Source of the DNA: Malurus cyaneus samueli
Taxonomy: Eukaryota > Chordata > Aves > Passeriformes > Maluridae
Direction: 5' to 3'
Assembly (NCBI GenBank): GCA_009741485.1
Contig: CM019218.1
Span: forward strand, 38,936,111 to 39,000,110
DNA: 64,000 nt
The number at the start of each line of letters is the position of its first letter. Positions within the stretch are counted from its first letter, which is position 1. Shown in pieces: positions 50,201 to 62,414 of the stretch. The position numbers and the translations under genes were made by a program. A model generated the notes under the pieces. The model worked only from the letters and a program-made list of their open reading frames with translations, had not been told where the DNA came from and did not search any database.

Positions 50201-52249
50201 TGCTTACAGGAATAGTATTTTAAGATACAAAAGATGAATTGAGTTCTGTTTTGCTCCAATTTTCCATGGATTTTCTTTTAATGAGAAGGAAATTCTAAAA
50301 GTTGAGAGGTTTTCTGGTGTGTGCTCCTTTTTCTACTGCTCATTTTTCTACAGTTTTTTTTCATTTGGTCCCTCTTTTCACATTTTTCAATTGTAATATA
50401 GAGCAATAAACTAAGAAATCAGAAACATATGAAGGAAGAGTAAAATAGGGAAAAAATTAATGTTTTTCCAGTGAGAAACTACCAGTGGAATTTTGGGATG
50501 AATGCTTATTTTTAATGCTAAAAAGCACTGGTTTAAAATGCTCAGTAATGTAGATTTTGGCTTTCAAACAGCGCTGTTGTATTCTCAGAATAGGCACAGG
50601 TTCACACAAACACTTGATCCTTTGGAAAGGTGTTAGAAGATGTAATGGAGTAAGCAATCTTTTAACCTCACAAGTGGTAGAAATAAAAATGGGCAAGCTG
50701 GGTTTATTACGATTTACTGAGAGATCTCCTGGTGAACACCATATGCAAGCAAATCCCTGTTCTGTGTCCTGCTCTCTGAACAGCATTTTATTGTTCTGCC
50801 TCCTCACCTGTTATGAGAATAGGAGCACAGAGTTGTCAGCCTGTAAGCATTTTTTGACTTTGAGACAAAATGTGCCACAGAATCACTGGCTGGCATCATA
50901 GAAGGTTTGGATTGAGCTGTTGCTGAAGTATGGTTACTTTGCCAACTGAGACCCAGTAAAGGGGTGGGTCTATTCTGTGAGTGACATTTTGAAATGATGA
51001 ATCAGAATAATGCAAATTTTCATGAATTATAAGAAAATTCAAATAAATAGACATATATTAAAAGGTGACTTGAGACCAGTGTAAGATTTACAGCTTTTCT
51101 TTACTAGATTCTTTATTTATCCTTTGTGTGATCTGGACCTGTCCGTGTTCATCTTGTGTCACCTGTTTCTGATTGTTTTCCCTTGTGAAGTTATTTTTAC
51201 CAAAGTAGACACAAAAAATACATCATTTTTAAAGTATCCCGATTTTTTTTTTCCTAAGATGATCAGTGAATCTAAAATTTTTCCCTTATCTTCCACTGAA
51301 AACATACTAAAACCATGCCCCTTTTCAGACCATTTGACAGTCAGTTCCTAGGTTTTTGGTGGAAATTCCCTTGCTAATTGTACAGATGTCTGGAGAAGGC
51401 CACAGGTCCCTGTGCTGGGTCTTTAAGGCAGTGGCCCACGGCTTTGCCATCTGTTGTACAGGTGCAGGATATAACCTAAGGCTATAGGGAGAACAAAAAA
51501 GCTCAGAAGTCAGAGCAGCAGTGGTGAATTAATGTATTGGACTGTTGTGAGATTCTAGATACCTACATTTTAATCCTGCCTTTTGTTTTAAGGCTTGCTG
51601 AGTGAATGTTATTCTTATTTTTGCACTTCTTCCCATATATATGGAAAAGATGTCTGTGTTAGTTTTTTTTTTTTCTTCCATATGCAAGAAATGCTGTTCT
51701 GAACAGCAGAAAGATTCTCAGTATGTGTTTGAATGCATGCATGTGTGCATTTCTGCATCTGCACATTTGGGTAGATGTAAATTGGGAGATGATTTAAAAA
51801 AAAAAAAACAGCCCACTGAGCTGGTCATGCATTCTGATTGTCAGACTTCTGAATATCAGACTACACTATATCACTGTAAGAAAATGCTGCTGTAAAGAGA
51901 GTCATATTTTGATAAGAAAAGTGGTACATGCCTCTGTGTTCCACTGCTCACGTGTAGTGCAAGGTTATATTTTCTCTTATATTTCTGTAATTAATAACAA
52001 TTGAGTCAGTGTTGAATGGCTTTGACAAAAATAAAGCGAAATACTGAAATGGAAATTAAAATTGGAAATGTGAAAACCAATTCAGAATTCTTTTTAAAGT
52101 TCCTGAGAAGAACAAATCCTGATGTCTGACATTTGCCTCAAGTTTTTGTCATATATGTCTGCGTAAGTCAGATTGGTTTCAAATTTAAAGCCATTTTTGG
52201 TGTTCATGAGGCTTGGAATTGTGTGAACAAAAGCCAGGTGAACTCAAAA

Positions 52250-52345
52250 TGAGTGTGTGTATATGGGCACTAATTAAGCCAAATGTCTGATTGCTTTGCA
52301 GTAAATCAAAGTTACTCATTTAAAATGCTAATTAAGGAACCTTTT
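52250..52345. promoter_or_regulatory. Candidate homeodomain-type enhancer
   Basis: CTAATTAAG, a strong homeodomain site, occurs twice (52270-52278 and 52328-52336), 58 bp apart in the same orientation. Between them lie CTGATTGCTTTGCAGTAAAT and AATCAAAG, a TCF/LEF-like core. Ordered repeated sites suggest a regulatory element; this is inferred from motifs only. Confidence 0.28.
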
Positions 52346-53308
52346 TTGCTGGGGGAAAAAGGTGCAAATTTTAGATGAAATGTTTATAATTGAAAATAGG
52401 TTTTAAGGTTCAAGAGGATGTTTTTTTTTGTAAGTATAATAGAAGATTCATTGAAACCACCAATTTTTGAGAGTTTCTGCAATCTGTGGGAGAAGATTTT
52501 GTTTTGCTTTAGTTTCCTCTGAAATGGTTAGTTCTTTTTGTATGTGGCTGGAAGGAGAGAGTGGAATAAGAAAAGTTTTACTATATCTTTTAAGTGGCTA
52601 TTCTTCCATTCTTCATTTTCTTTATTGTTTTTTCAGATTCGGGAAAAAAATTGTCTCCTGATAGGCTTGTGCATTTATTTCAGTTGCAAGCAATTTCAAG
52701 TCAAATCCCAAAGTCCTCACTAGTCTCTATTTTGTTTGCACGCTGTCCCTTTCTGCAGTGAAGTTCATTTCCCAAAATATTTTCCCTGTGCGATGTAATT
52801 TTTCTTCTTAAGAAATTCTTACACTTACTTGAAATTGCACTGGAAACCGAAAATTTAATGTCCTTGCTTACAGTATACATGTTTCCCATGTGGGAATAGA
52901 TTGTAACTTAGAAGTAAAGTTTTGCTCTTTAGTAACTTACAGTTTTTAAGGTATGTAAGTTAGGTCTTGGCTGCTGCAGAAAGTCTTCTAGTTTCTGTAT
53001 GGTCACTCTTTGCTACATGAAAAAAATTCTAAGTGTTTGAATTTCATACATAAATTTAGATTTTACTGACTTTTTTTAAAGTTTTTGAATTTGAAAGTTT
53101 TCCTTTCCCTTGTTGTTGGGGTAGTAGAGTAGAAATTACTTTTCTTTTATTACTCTTTGCCTGCCTAACATATTTTACTCGAGCTGCTAAATTTCAAATT
53201 TCCAGTTCTTATCCAAAGTAAATATTTGAATATTTGTGTGGTTCTTGGAGAGCCTTGTTTGGCAGGGCAGCTGGACATATTTAGCGTCATATCATGACCA
53301 AACTGAAT

Positions 53309-53379
53309 CTAATCCTTATTACCCAACCCCAACCAGAGGGATTTGGGTAATAACCTAATCCTTATTACCCAACCAGAGG
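53309..53379. repeat. Local 46-bp duplication
   Basis: CTAATCCTTATTACCCAACC occurs at 53309-53328 and 53355-53374, and AACCAGAGG follows both copies at slightly different spacing. Between them GGGTAAT pairs with ATTACCC, so the unit can form a stem. It is a recent small tandem duplication. Confidence 0.85.
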
Positions 53380-53751
53380 TCTCCAGACCTCTATTCATAT
53401 GTCATCTTGAAATATAATTTCACAATTGATGTTTTTCTTCCCAGTTTTGTGCTGATGTTGAATCTGAACATAAAATATTTGGGTTTAAGCATTTTCTCTT
53501 TTCTCCTTCAGAATTTTAATATATGAATAACTGTCTTGCTTTGTAATGTTAATTTTGTTTAATTGAGTTTTCATCTGCTAATGAGAAATTATTTTGTCTC
53601 TCACAGCTTTTCCTTTGTTTCTTAGATAATTTTTTTTCTGCTGACTTTATAGCATGAATAAAAATAAATTCTTCCACTTTGGCTAGACCTTAACAGGAGA
53701 TTAGAACAGAAGTCATTGGTATCACACTTTTCATATTTCTTCTTAACTAGG

Positions 53752-53795
53752 TCATCCACACATCTTCACACATCCAGAGGGATCCACACATCTTT
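53752..53795. repeat. Short direct repeat, 29-bp period
   Basis: ATCCACACATCTT occurs twice about 29 bp apart, with another CACACATC between the copies. Confidence 0.75.
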
Positions 53796-56420
53796 CTCCT
53801 TCCAATCATTTTTCATTTAAAGAACTTCTGATTCCCTGATGAGGTCTTCAGAAGTGAAATGGTAGCTATAGCAAGAATGTTCTTTTTATTGTCTTTTTGG
53901 CACTTTACTGTCTCTCACATCTGGCTCAAGTTCAAGTACTGAGACTTAAATCCTATTTGCCTTCTCTCTTTTAGATTAGTCTTTTTAGTTTTCCACATTT
54001 TATCCATAAGTTTGAAAAATATCTTCTCTACCTTTTTCCCACTGGGTCAGAGCTTTCTTTTAATGTGTTTCATCTGATTGTTCCTCCTCTGTCAGTTTTC
54101 CTCCATCCATTAAAAGAATTCTTATGTCTTGCTTTGGAACAATTTTTTAAATATTTGTGAATTGAAAATAGTAGGGGAAAAATCAGGAATTCTAGAAATA
54201 CTTTTCACTCCTCCAAGTTCAGAGGGAGTTGTGGTACATTTAGGAAAAGGAATTAGGAATATTAGAACTGTCTGAGAATTTTCCGAATCTGTATATTGCA
54301 CACCATTATAAGTTTATAGAAAGAGTATTCTTAGAAATAATATCTTTTGAGAACAGGATCATGAAAACATCTGTATAGAACAATGAGATATTTGATGTAT
54401 CAGTGGTTTTTACTATCAACCTCATTGATAATACACAAAGAATTTTTACCTTTTCAGTAAGAACTCCTTTGTGCACAGCTGAATGGAGGAAAGATGGTAG
54501 TATGGTAGTTTGTATCAGTGAGGGCAAAAGACCACACCATTTGTAATACAGAGAGTGTTTGTGATTTCTTTTGTCTTATTGCACTGTTTTAGGTTCTGGC
54601 TATTTTTTTTCTGGAAAGGAAGAATCATGGTATTTCTCTGCTTTTTACCAAAGTTAAATGTTATATATGTTTGCAAAATCTTGCATGACTGTTAGAATCA
54701 AAGACTGTTCTGAGAATTTTAGAAGCCTCTCTTTCATGAAGCCTTTTGTTTCAGTTTCAAATAAAATTTAATTACAAAGGAAAGCTTGACTTCTCCCATG
54801 AGTATTTTCCTGTAATAATCTTTCTAACGTACTGGTCTTATTACAAATAAGCAATGTTCTTACTTTTGGAACATGTGGATTTTTATTGAAATATGTGCAC
54901 TCCCGCTGGGCTGTTAAAAATATCTGTTCAGTGATGAAAATTGATATATTCATGACGTCTGGCATCTGTTACAATTGAATATTTACATTTTGTGTTCCCT
55001 TGATAGCCCTCAAGTGATAGGAGAGAGGGCTGCTTTTCCCTTTTTGTATACATTTGTAGTTGATTAGCATGTTACAAATACATTGTTATTAGTAGTTATT
55101 GTTTTGCTGTCTTTAAAATTCTTGCATCCATTAGAAATGTAATGAATGGGGAGTTTAGTAATTACCCTTCATATTTTTGATTCAATGTTTCTTGCACTTG
55201 GTAGCACATACACTGTTATCTATTCCATGTTGGGTAGCATTGATATTCCTCTGGAAAGGCAGAGCATCTGTGTGTGTGCTGCGAGCAGTGTGAAATTGGA
55301 AATAGTACTGTTTTCAGAACAACTTGGAGACATCAGTTATCATCCTGGAGCAGTCTTGTATCAATTACCACTAGATTCAGCTCACCCCATAGCTGTTCAT
55401 CTGGTGCTCAGTAGCCTTTAGTCCCTATTTTTGGCCGTGTTGCCAACTCTTCATACCCTTCTCAGCCTTAGATCAATAATGCTAAAAAAGACTGAATCTG
55501 AAAGATCTAACAAAGCAGTCAATAGGTTAGTGCATCCCTAATCACCTCTGCTCTGGAAAACAACATACAGATCAAAAAATTGAGTGGTAAATCTGTCGAT
55601 CATCACTTGATACTTAGCCTCAGCCTTCAGATGAATCTGATCTCTGAAGACCAGGTAAATGTTAAGGTAGTTCCGAGTGAATACCATGGCACTTTTTCAT
55701 TGAATTAAAGTGTTAACCACAACTCTTGCCACTAGATCTTTGAAGAATACAATACACTTCTAGGTTGTTATTGTGGATTTTGATTTTCTTGTCTGACCTG
55801 GAAGATAAATGAAAGGCTAATCCCAACAGACATGTTCTAAGTTATGATTTTGAGAAGGTCCTTCCCTTTTTTTAACAGAAATTAACTTTTCTTTTCTTAA
55901 TTTTCTTGGTCTTATTCTTTAAGGCAAGGTCATAGTGTTCCACTGAAAACACGTTGTCTTTATGAAAAAATGAAAGTACATTTTTATTTTTGGATCTGAG
56001 ACAGAAATTAATATTTTGAATGACTGTTCTGTAGTTACACCTTTATTAAAGATTATGAACCGAGTCCATATTTTAATGGCAGTTGCCAGAGGTACTTCAA
56101 AAATGTGTCACATTTTATCAGTTTCTTGACAGTGAAGTGTTCGTTCAAAGGAGTCTGCTAAGCTATGTTGTCAATGTAATTTACCTACTAAAAAGAATCT
56201 TAATTTTCACATTGGTCTGTACAAATGGCTGCTTGAGGGCACACAGATGACCTCCTCCATCCCAACTTAGCACAATCTGAAGAATTGTGTATTATTGTGT
56301 ATATTACAGTTGACGTAGGAGGTTATACTTGGTTTAACTTGAGGATTTTCTGTGGACATTAGTTTTATGGGTACTACACATACCAAGTGAAAAATCATTG
56401 TGGATCATTAGTTGGATTTA

Positions 56421-56646
56421 TTAGGCTGGATATCAGGAAAAGGTTTTTAATCCAGAGGGTGGCTGGGCACTGGAACAGGCTCCCCAGGGAAGTGATTGCA
56501 GCACCGGCCTGACAGTTAAAAAAACATTTGGACAATGTTCTTGGGCACATGGAGTCACACTTGGGGTTATCCTGTGCAGAGTCAGGAGTTGGACTTGGTG
56601 ATCTTAATGGGTCCCTTCCAACTCAGGATATTCTATGATTCCATAA
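56421..56646 (+). mobile_element. CR1 LINE 3' end
   Basis: About 226 bp of CR1 3' sequence on the plus strand. It begins TTAGGCTGGATATCAGGAAA, has GCACTGGAACAGGCTCCCCA near the middle, then GACTTGGTGATCTTAATGG, CCCTTCCAACTCAGG and the terminal ATTCTATGATTCCAT. It is 5'-truncated and well preserved at its end. The open frame 56535-56735 runs through it and is not a gene. Confidence 0.94.
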
Positions 56647-59409
56647 AACATTATGTATGTGGTGGAACAGGTTGGAATGTGTTTATAAAACATTGTGTAC
56701 CTTTCATGTCTGTTGAATTACTGCAAGTGGGTTAAAGATTTAAACATTCTTAGACTTTTAAAGCTAGCTGTACTGTAACTCTGTTTTGTAGTCCATCTCT
56801 TCGTTTTTGTCTATAAAGTATTTGCCATTTTTTTATTTTTGCCTCATTGTTGAGAAACTATTTCAAAGGATGTTTTTATAGCCATGAAGATGGTTTATTA
56901 TATATTTAGTCCTATATGAAATGTGAAGGTAAGCAAATGAAGTGCAGAAATGAGGTGGTATTAAATACAGTACAGAGGTAGAGTTCATAAAATGTTAAAT
57001 TGGGGAAGAAATTACCAGGAAGAATATGAGAAAAAAATGCAAATTTTATGTGCAGTCACAGAGAGATTGGTGAATGGGACAGGGAATAATGATAGTGAGG
57101 GTTGAGCAACAAAGGTATTAGCTTTGAAATAGGAGGTTTGGGAAGTCCAGTACGAGGCAGAAATTCAGGGTAAAAGTACAGATATTTTGGTGGTGATTCT
57201 ATCTAGAAGGTATAAACACAGCTATTTGAAAGTCTCCTTGCCTTCTAAGAAGCAAAGAGAGAAAAAACTGAACAGCCCTCCTTATTCCATAAGCAGGTTA
57301 TGCTCTTCAAATACCATGAGGTTCAAATCCAAATGGACATTGGGAGGATCAGTCCCATCACGTGGCTTCTTTAGAACTTAACACTCTAATAGCAATTGAG
57401 ATCTGTAATTCCGGGCAATTTGAGTCCACCTATCTTAACAATGTAAATTGCATGCTCTTTTTTAGACTAGTAGTTCTATCTATTAACCTTTGATGGGGTC
57501 ACATGTCTCATTCTCTATCTGCAATAAGAAAGGCCCACTGAATTCTAAATTATAACATTGTGTTTCAGAAAAATAAGCCATCTCTCCAATTATTTTTCAA
57601 TAATTCTAACTTTGGCAGGGGCATTCCTTGGGAATTCATTACCATACTGAATTCTTTCTGCAAAAGGAAGTAAGAAAATCAATTATCTCTGCTAAGATAA
57701 GAGAAAGAGTCTTAAGCTTGGATGAAGTCTTGATACTTTGAAGATGAACTTTGCCTTGCACATGAAAACAAAAGAGATCTTTAAATCCACATACAAAAGG
57801 AGAGATTCCTCAGCGGGCATTGCAATTAGGTTAGTGTTACGTATAGGGTGGAGTAGTGTTTACTTACATGGTTTCTAAGCAAAATACAATACTTGTGGGA
57901 AATTAGATTGTATTCAAAACCTATTGAAATCAATGAGAGAAATCTTATTCAGTTGATGAATGGATAAGTTCATATTTTTGCAGATCTGACATAATACTTT
58001 ACTGCTGTAGCATGACTCTGCTTATAGATCATAGAACACTTTACAAACTTTAATTAAAACAATTCAAACATAATCTTAGCAAATGTTTTCAGGAATAAAC
58101 CCATTCAGCACAATCACTAGCTGGAAAGAAGTGTACTGAATATGAACCTTGGGTTTGATGTTTTGAATTAGAGAGAGGCCTTGTTTGCAATTAACATTAC
58201 TTGCTCATATCTGCTGGCAGAGTGTTCTACTGCACTTGAAATTTTCCTGGTTTAGTTTTCTTAGAATAATAGTAATACACCAGCATCACAGAATTTGTTT
58301 CCCTGTTGGCAAATTGAGTTCAAAATCTCCTAAAACTGTGTTTGTCAACTGAGAGATTGAGGAAGCCTTACTTAACCCAGTTGTGCCATGTACTGTTTGG
58401 AGCAGGGCAGAACTGGTTTCTGCTCTGGGTTGTGTCTAATCTAAAGAGCAGATCAGTTGCTCTGAGTGTGAGAACACGATATCGAGTTGAAGTGATACTG
58501 GTTGATTTGATGGCAGTACCAGTTCCAGTGCAGTGACAGCAGACTGACTATTAACAGGAATTAGTGAGTCAGGAAGCCCTGAAGCTAACAGGATCTAGGG
58601 AAAGGGAGATGTTAACATAAAGTGCATTATCTCTTTCCAGAAGCTTAGTGTTACGCTGTCCCCACACTACCCACCCCTTTTCTTAGACAAGAGGAGCTTG
58701 TGTGTGTTACTTTGGTAAAATATTGGGAAACTGTTCAGTTGTTTTATGTTCTAAAGCCTTGAACCATTCATACTGAGTTCTCAGTGATTAGTAACTCACT
58801 GGCACATGCATCAGTGTATCCATATTGTCTTTTATCAGATACTTGGCTGAAGTTGTAGGGTTTTTATTTTTTTTTATTTTTTTTTGTATTAGGTAAGTTT
58901 GAATTCCTTGTAAGCTTAACCCTTCGTTCTTACAAGATAAATGAACTGAGCCCCATATAGCCACTTTTTAATATACTTTTACTAATGGAAATTTTAAATC
59001 TTCCTTTTTGCTTTCCTGCCTGTGGAAAGGAAAAAGCAGAAACCTCAGGCAAGCAGGAAAAGCATTAATTAGGGAGGGTTGTGGCAGTGTTGCATTTTGC
59101 ATTCTGTGATATATTCCCAATATAGTTAGCTCTTACCGTGAAAATTGCAGAATTAATTCACAGTAATTCATCACACCTTGCACACACCATTTTATATAGT
59201 ATTAAACGCATTAAACTTCTCAACATGCTTGCTTGTTTTGAAGGGATCTAAATTCCAGAACCAACATACCCTAAATATTTCCATCTTAAAAATAACATTT
59301 ATAACTGTTGCTTTATTTTCAGAAGTTTTGGATGTATTTTCTCCTGAGTGGTTACTTCTTTTTATTATTGTGATATTAAAGGAAGGAAAATGCAATGCCA
59401 AGTCTGGTG

Positions 59410-59540
59410 CAGAACAATGATGACATCTTTGGTTTTATCAAAACATTTAACTTGATTACAGCCAGCCATAATCAATTACATGTAATTTCCAGTATGTGCC
59501 CTTTAAACCATATAATGTCTAGGATCAAGCCGGATATTAT
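59410..59540. promoter_or_regulatory. Candidate conserved non-coding element
   Basis: Contains the perfect 12-bp palindrome ATTACATGTAAT (59475-59486) just after CATAATCA, plus TTTATCAAAAC, CTTGATTACAGCC and CAAGCCGGATATTATAAATT. Homeodomain and TCF-like cores are dense. Motif evidence only. Confidence 0.25.
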
Positions 59541-60025
59541 AAATTAAATGAGAGCTTCTGTCTGAGGCTTTCTAATAGTGATTATTTCAGAAAAGGGAAT
59601 AGCAAAGAATATTCTTACTGGCAGAGCCCATTGTAAAACAAAATAGAATAAATTTGCTAGTCACCTTTATTTTATGTTTTGCTGAGAGTAAACTACTCAA
59701 ATGAAGTGGATTTTTTTAATGATGTCAAGCTAAGGAATTTATGAAATATACTATCAAATACAGTATTTAAAACTCACTGTGGTTGAATGTTAGGAAGACA
59801 TGTAATCCTATTTTTGAAGACTTGACTGGAATTTGATATGAACCTCACACCAGACTTATGATGATGCTCTGTAGAGAGGTTGATGTCATCATCTTCCTCA
59901 GTGACTGAGTAGTTTCCAGCTGTATTTGATTTTCAAGCAGATTGAGTGGGTAGGCAGTTGAAATTAAATTTACAGCACACCTGAGGAAGGCTAGAGGAAT
60001 TATTTCTCCCTTCCCTCTTCTTAAG

Positions 60026-60141
60026 CACCGGTGTTTCTGATGTGGAAGCGCTCAAGGGAAATACAGAACCCACAGAAGGCACCTTGTTAGCTCAAAGCCA
60101 ACAGTCAGACAAGACAAGATGTGTTGCATCACAGAAACCAG
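60026..60141 (+). other. Exon-like open stretch with GC donor (candidate only)
   Basis: A pyrimidine-rich acceptor (TATTTCTCCCTTCCCTCTTC then TTAAG) precedes a 116-nt stretch ending CCAG|GCAAGT. That is the standard form of the rare GC-AG class of donors. The frame is open across the stretch and gives TGVSDVEALKGNTEPTEG followed by a Ser/Gln-rich run. It would start in phase 2 and end in phase 1. The open frame continues past the donor to 60452. The composition is hydrophilic and protein-like but no family is recognised. A non-coding RNA exon or chance are both possible. Confidence 0.2.
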
Positions 60142-61323
60142 GCAAGTTTTCCTTAAGGTACATATTCTCTTCTCCTTGTGCCTTGGAGGCTTTCCTGCAA
60201 TTGCCTAAAAAGAAAGTAAAGGCTAATTATGGGAGAATCATAGGAAATGCACCTCTGAGCCAGGAGAGCAATGGTCAATCAGGCCTAATTATTGTGTCTC
60301 TGAAAGGGTTCATGAAAGCCCTGGGATGGGCAGAGCTACAGGAAGAGCACATCCTAACCTGGATGCTTTCAGTGGTCGCTTCTCCTCTATTTCCCCCTTC
60401 ATTTAGAACTTGGGGTCCTAGAATGTGCAATTTTCCTGTTCAACGCCTATGAAATTTTGGTGTTCTCTAAATCAAGAATCATGTCACAATCATGGCATCA
60501 ATATACTTTCATAATGGACAAATACATTGTTTTCTTTTAGGTGAGCAATACTTAAAATAGATGTGGTATATTATTTGGTTTTGTGGTGCTGAGTATGACT
60601 TTTGGTTAAATAATTGAAGATAAATAATAATCTTGTAGAAATACCTTCCACATTCCCTGCCTTTTCAATGTTATTTTTTTTTTCATTAGCAGAAGTCAGA
60701 TATTTAATATAATAAGAATTTTTATTAGTGTCTCATGTATTCTAAAAGTTTGGCGCTGTATGAGCACATTCCCTTCCTAAAAACAAATCTTTCTTTTTCT
60801 CCTAATTTCAGTTACTTTTTCTTTTATCATTTATGTGTCGTGGTTTCATTCATTCTGTTCTAGTCTTTGTGTTGGAGTTTATTTCATACCATTTTCTCAT
60901 CATAAGTGAAAATAGCTTCACTTTCAGATGTGAGGAGTAATATATCACCACCTCTAGGTAATGGATATGAGCTTTGACTCATTTTATGTCCCTTAAATTT
61001 AATGCCTTCTTAAGGAACTGATTTGCCATACTTTTGAAGTAGCAGCTTGCTGCAGTGACACATTTCCAGATGTTCTTGGATCAAGATGTTGCTCGTCGTA
61101 GCCTCTCTCATTGAATAATAATAATTTTGAATTTGTATTTTGATAAGTAGTAATAGTAAAAAGAAATCTGATTATTTTCTGCAGTGTTGATTCCTAAGTG
61201 GTTTTCAGAAGCCTCTTCTCCCTCTGGCACTGTGTATTAAAACCATTATCATACCATACAGCGTAATAATGATAGAACACATGCTGTGTAATGTAAACTT
61301 AGACTCCAGTTCTAGGCAGATCT

Positions 61324-61355
61324 GATTTCCAATCAGATTGATTAGATTTCCAATC
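61324..61355. repeat. Short direct repeat
   Basis: GATTTCCAATC occurs at 61324-61334 and 61345-61355, with AGATTGATTA between, a 21-bp tandem duplication. Confidence 0.75.
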
Positions 61356-62357
61356 TCTTTGAGTAGCAGTAGCTGAATTTAAAAAAAACAAAAAAACCCA
61401 ACAAAACATTACCATAAATCCCTCCTCCATCCCCCTCCAAAATTCAACGGAACTCACAAAAAACCCCAAAGCCCTTTTCTCCCACCCACTATTCTGATAG
61501 CAGTAAAAACTGTATTGATATTGGCCAAGTGGTTTTGCATTGATCAAGGTTTTTCTTCCTTTAACAAATTCTTTTTTATTTAGTGTTATTTGCTTTCCCT
61601 CACCAAGGAAGTCGAATTCAATCTAAACTGCATGGGATCTAGTGAATAATGTGGAATCATTTTATTTTTTCTTTGAGGAGGAATTTATCTTCTTTCAAAA
61701 CAGGCCTTTTTAAGGAGTGTGGGAGAATCTTTGGAATACAAATGTTAGGTATGAAACACACACCATAATCATTCTGTGCATCTGTATCTGATTTTATAAA
61801 AAAGAAGTGAACCGGCCTTTCATTTGGCTTGTTTTGTTTATAAACTAGGAATACATTCAAAGACTCACTGGCTAAATATTTCTCAGCCTCTAATAATTTT
61901 TTCTTCTGTGGATGTTTGTGTATTAGGGAAGCATTCCCATAGCAGCCATGCAGATAATTAAGTTCCCTGTAGAAAGCTATTCCAGGCTGTGGGGATATAT
62001 AGGCAGCATTTTTGAGCTCTCATCTGTAGTTTCTAAGTTTCCACAGCTTTTCCTGACACAACCTTGTGGTGAGAGTGGAGGGTGCCCTATGCAGGGGGCA
62101 AGAAAGCCTTCTTGCAAGCCCTCAACATTATAATGAATTTCTCTTTCCCTTGAGGTTCAGATTTCCTTTATTTGAAAATTCAATTATAAAGCCGTGTTGA
62201 CAGGAAATTTTCTATTTCTTGGTGGTTCTGTGTAATATCTGTGCTTCAAGTTAACCGAGCAGTGATAGAAACTGAAGGTCTGTTTCTGAGCTCATCTCTA
62301 TTCTGTGAGTATCACAACACTGAGATTTCTCAGTTTTCTCTCAGCTTTGCCCTGCAG

Positions 62358-62414
62358 GCAAAAGAAATCTGGGGCATCAGAAAGGGACATTCTACTGCTT
62401 TCATGCCTGTTCAG
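62358..62414 (+). other. Exon-like open stretch, 57 nt (candidate only)
   Basis: A strong acceptor (TCTCTCAGCTTTGCCCTGCAG) is followed by exactly 19 open codons (AKEIWGIRKGHSTAFMPVQ) and a TTCAG|GTGACA donor, so phase is 0 at both ends. The short length makes chance likely, and nothing identifies the peptide. Confidence 0.15.

Larger units (their letters stand above)
47493..56420. other. Unique AT-rich DNA, no gene recognised
   Basis: About 8.9 kb without recognisable genes or transposons. It holds small direct repeats (48148-48176 and 53309-53379), a candidate homeodomain element at 52250-52345 and a motif-dense patch at 56030-56200. Open frames of up to 116 codons overlap one another on opposite strands near 50457-50901 and have no family resemblance. 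Confidence 0.7.

Noticed and set aside
57317..57335. GGTTCAAATCC resembling a tRNA B box
   Set aside because: No matching A box, acceptor stem or anticodon arm can be found at the right distance.
60042..60452. 136-codon plus-strand open frame as a complete gene
   Set aside because: It begins at GTG, not ATG, has no promoter or Kozak context and no recognised domain. Only its first part, which has splice-like borders, is kept as an exon lead.
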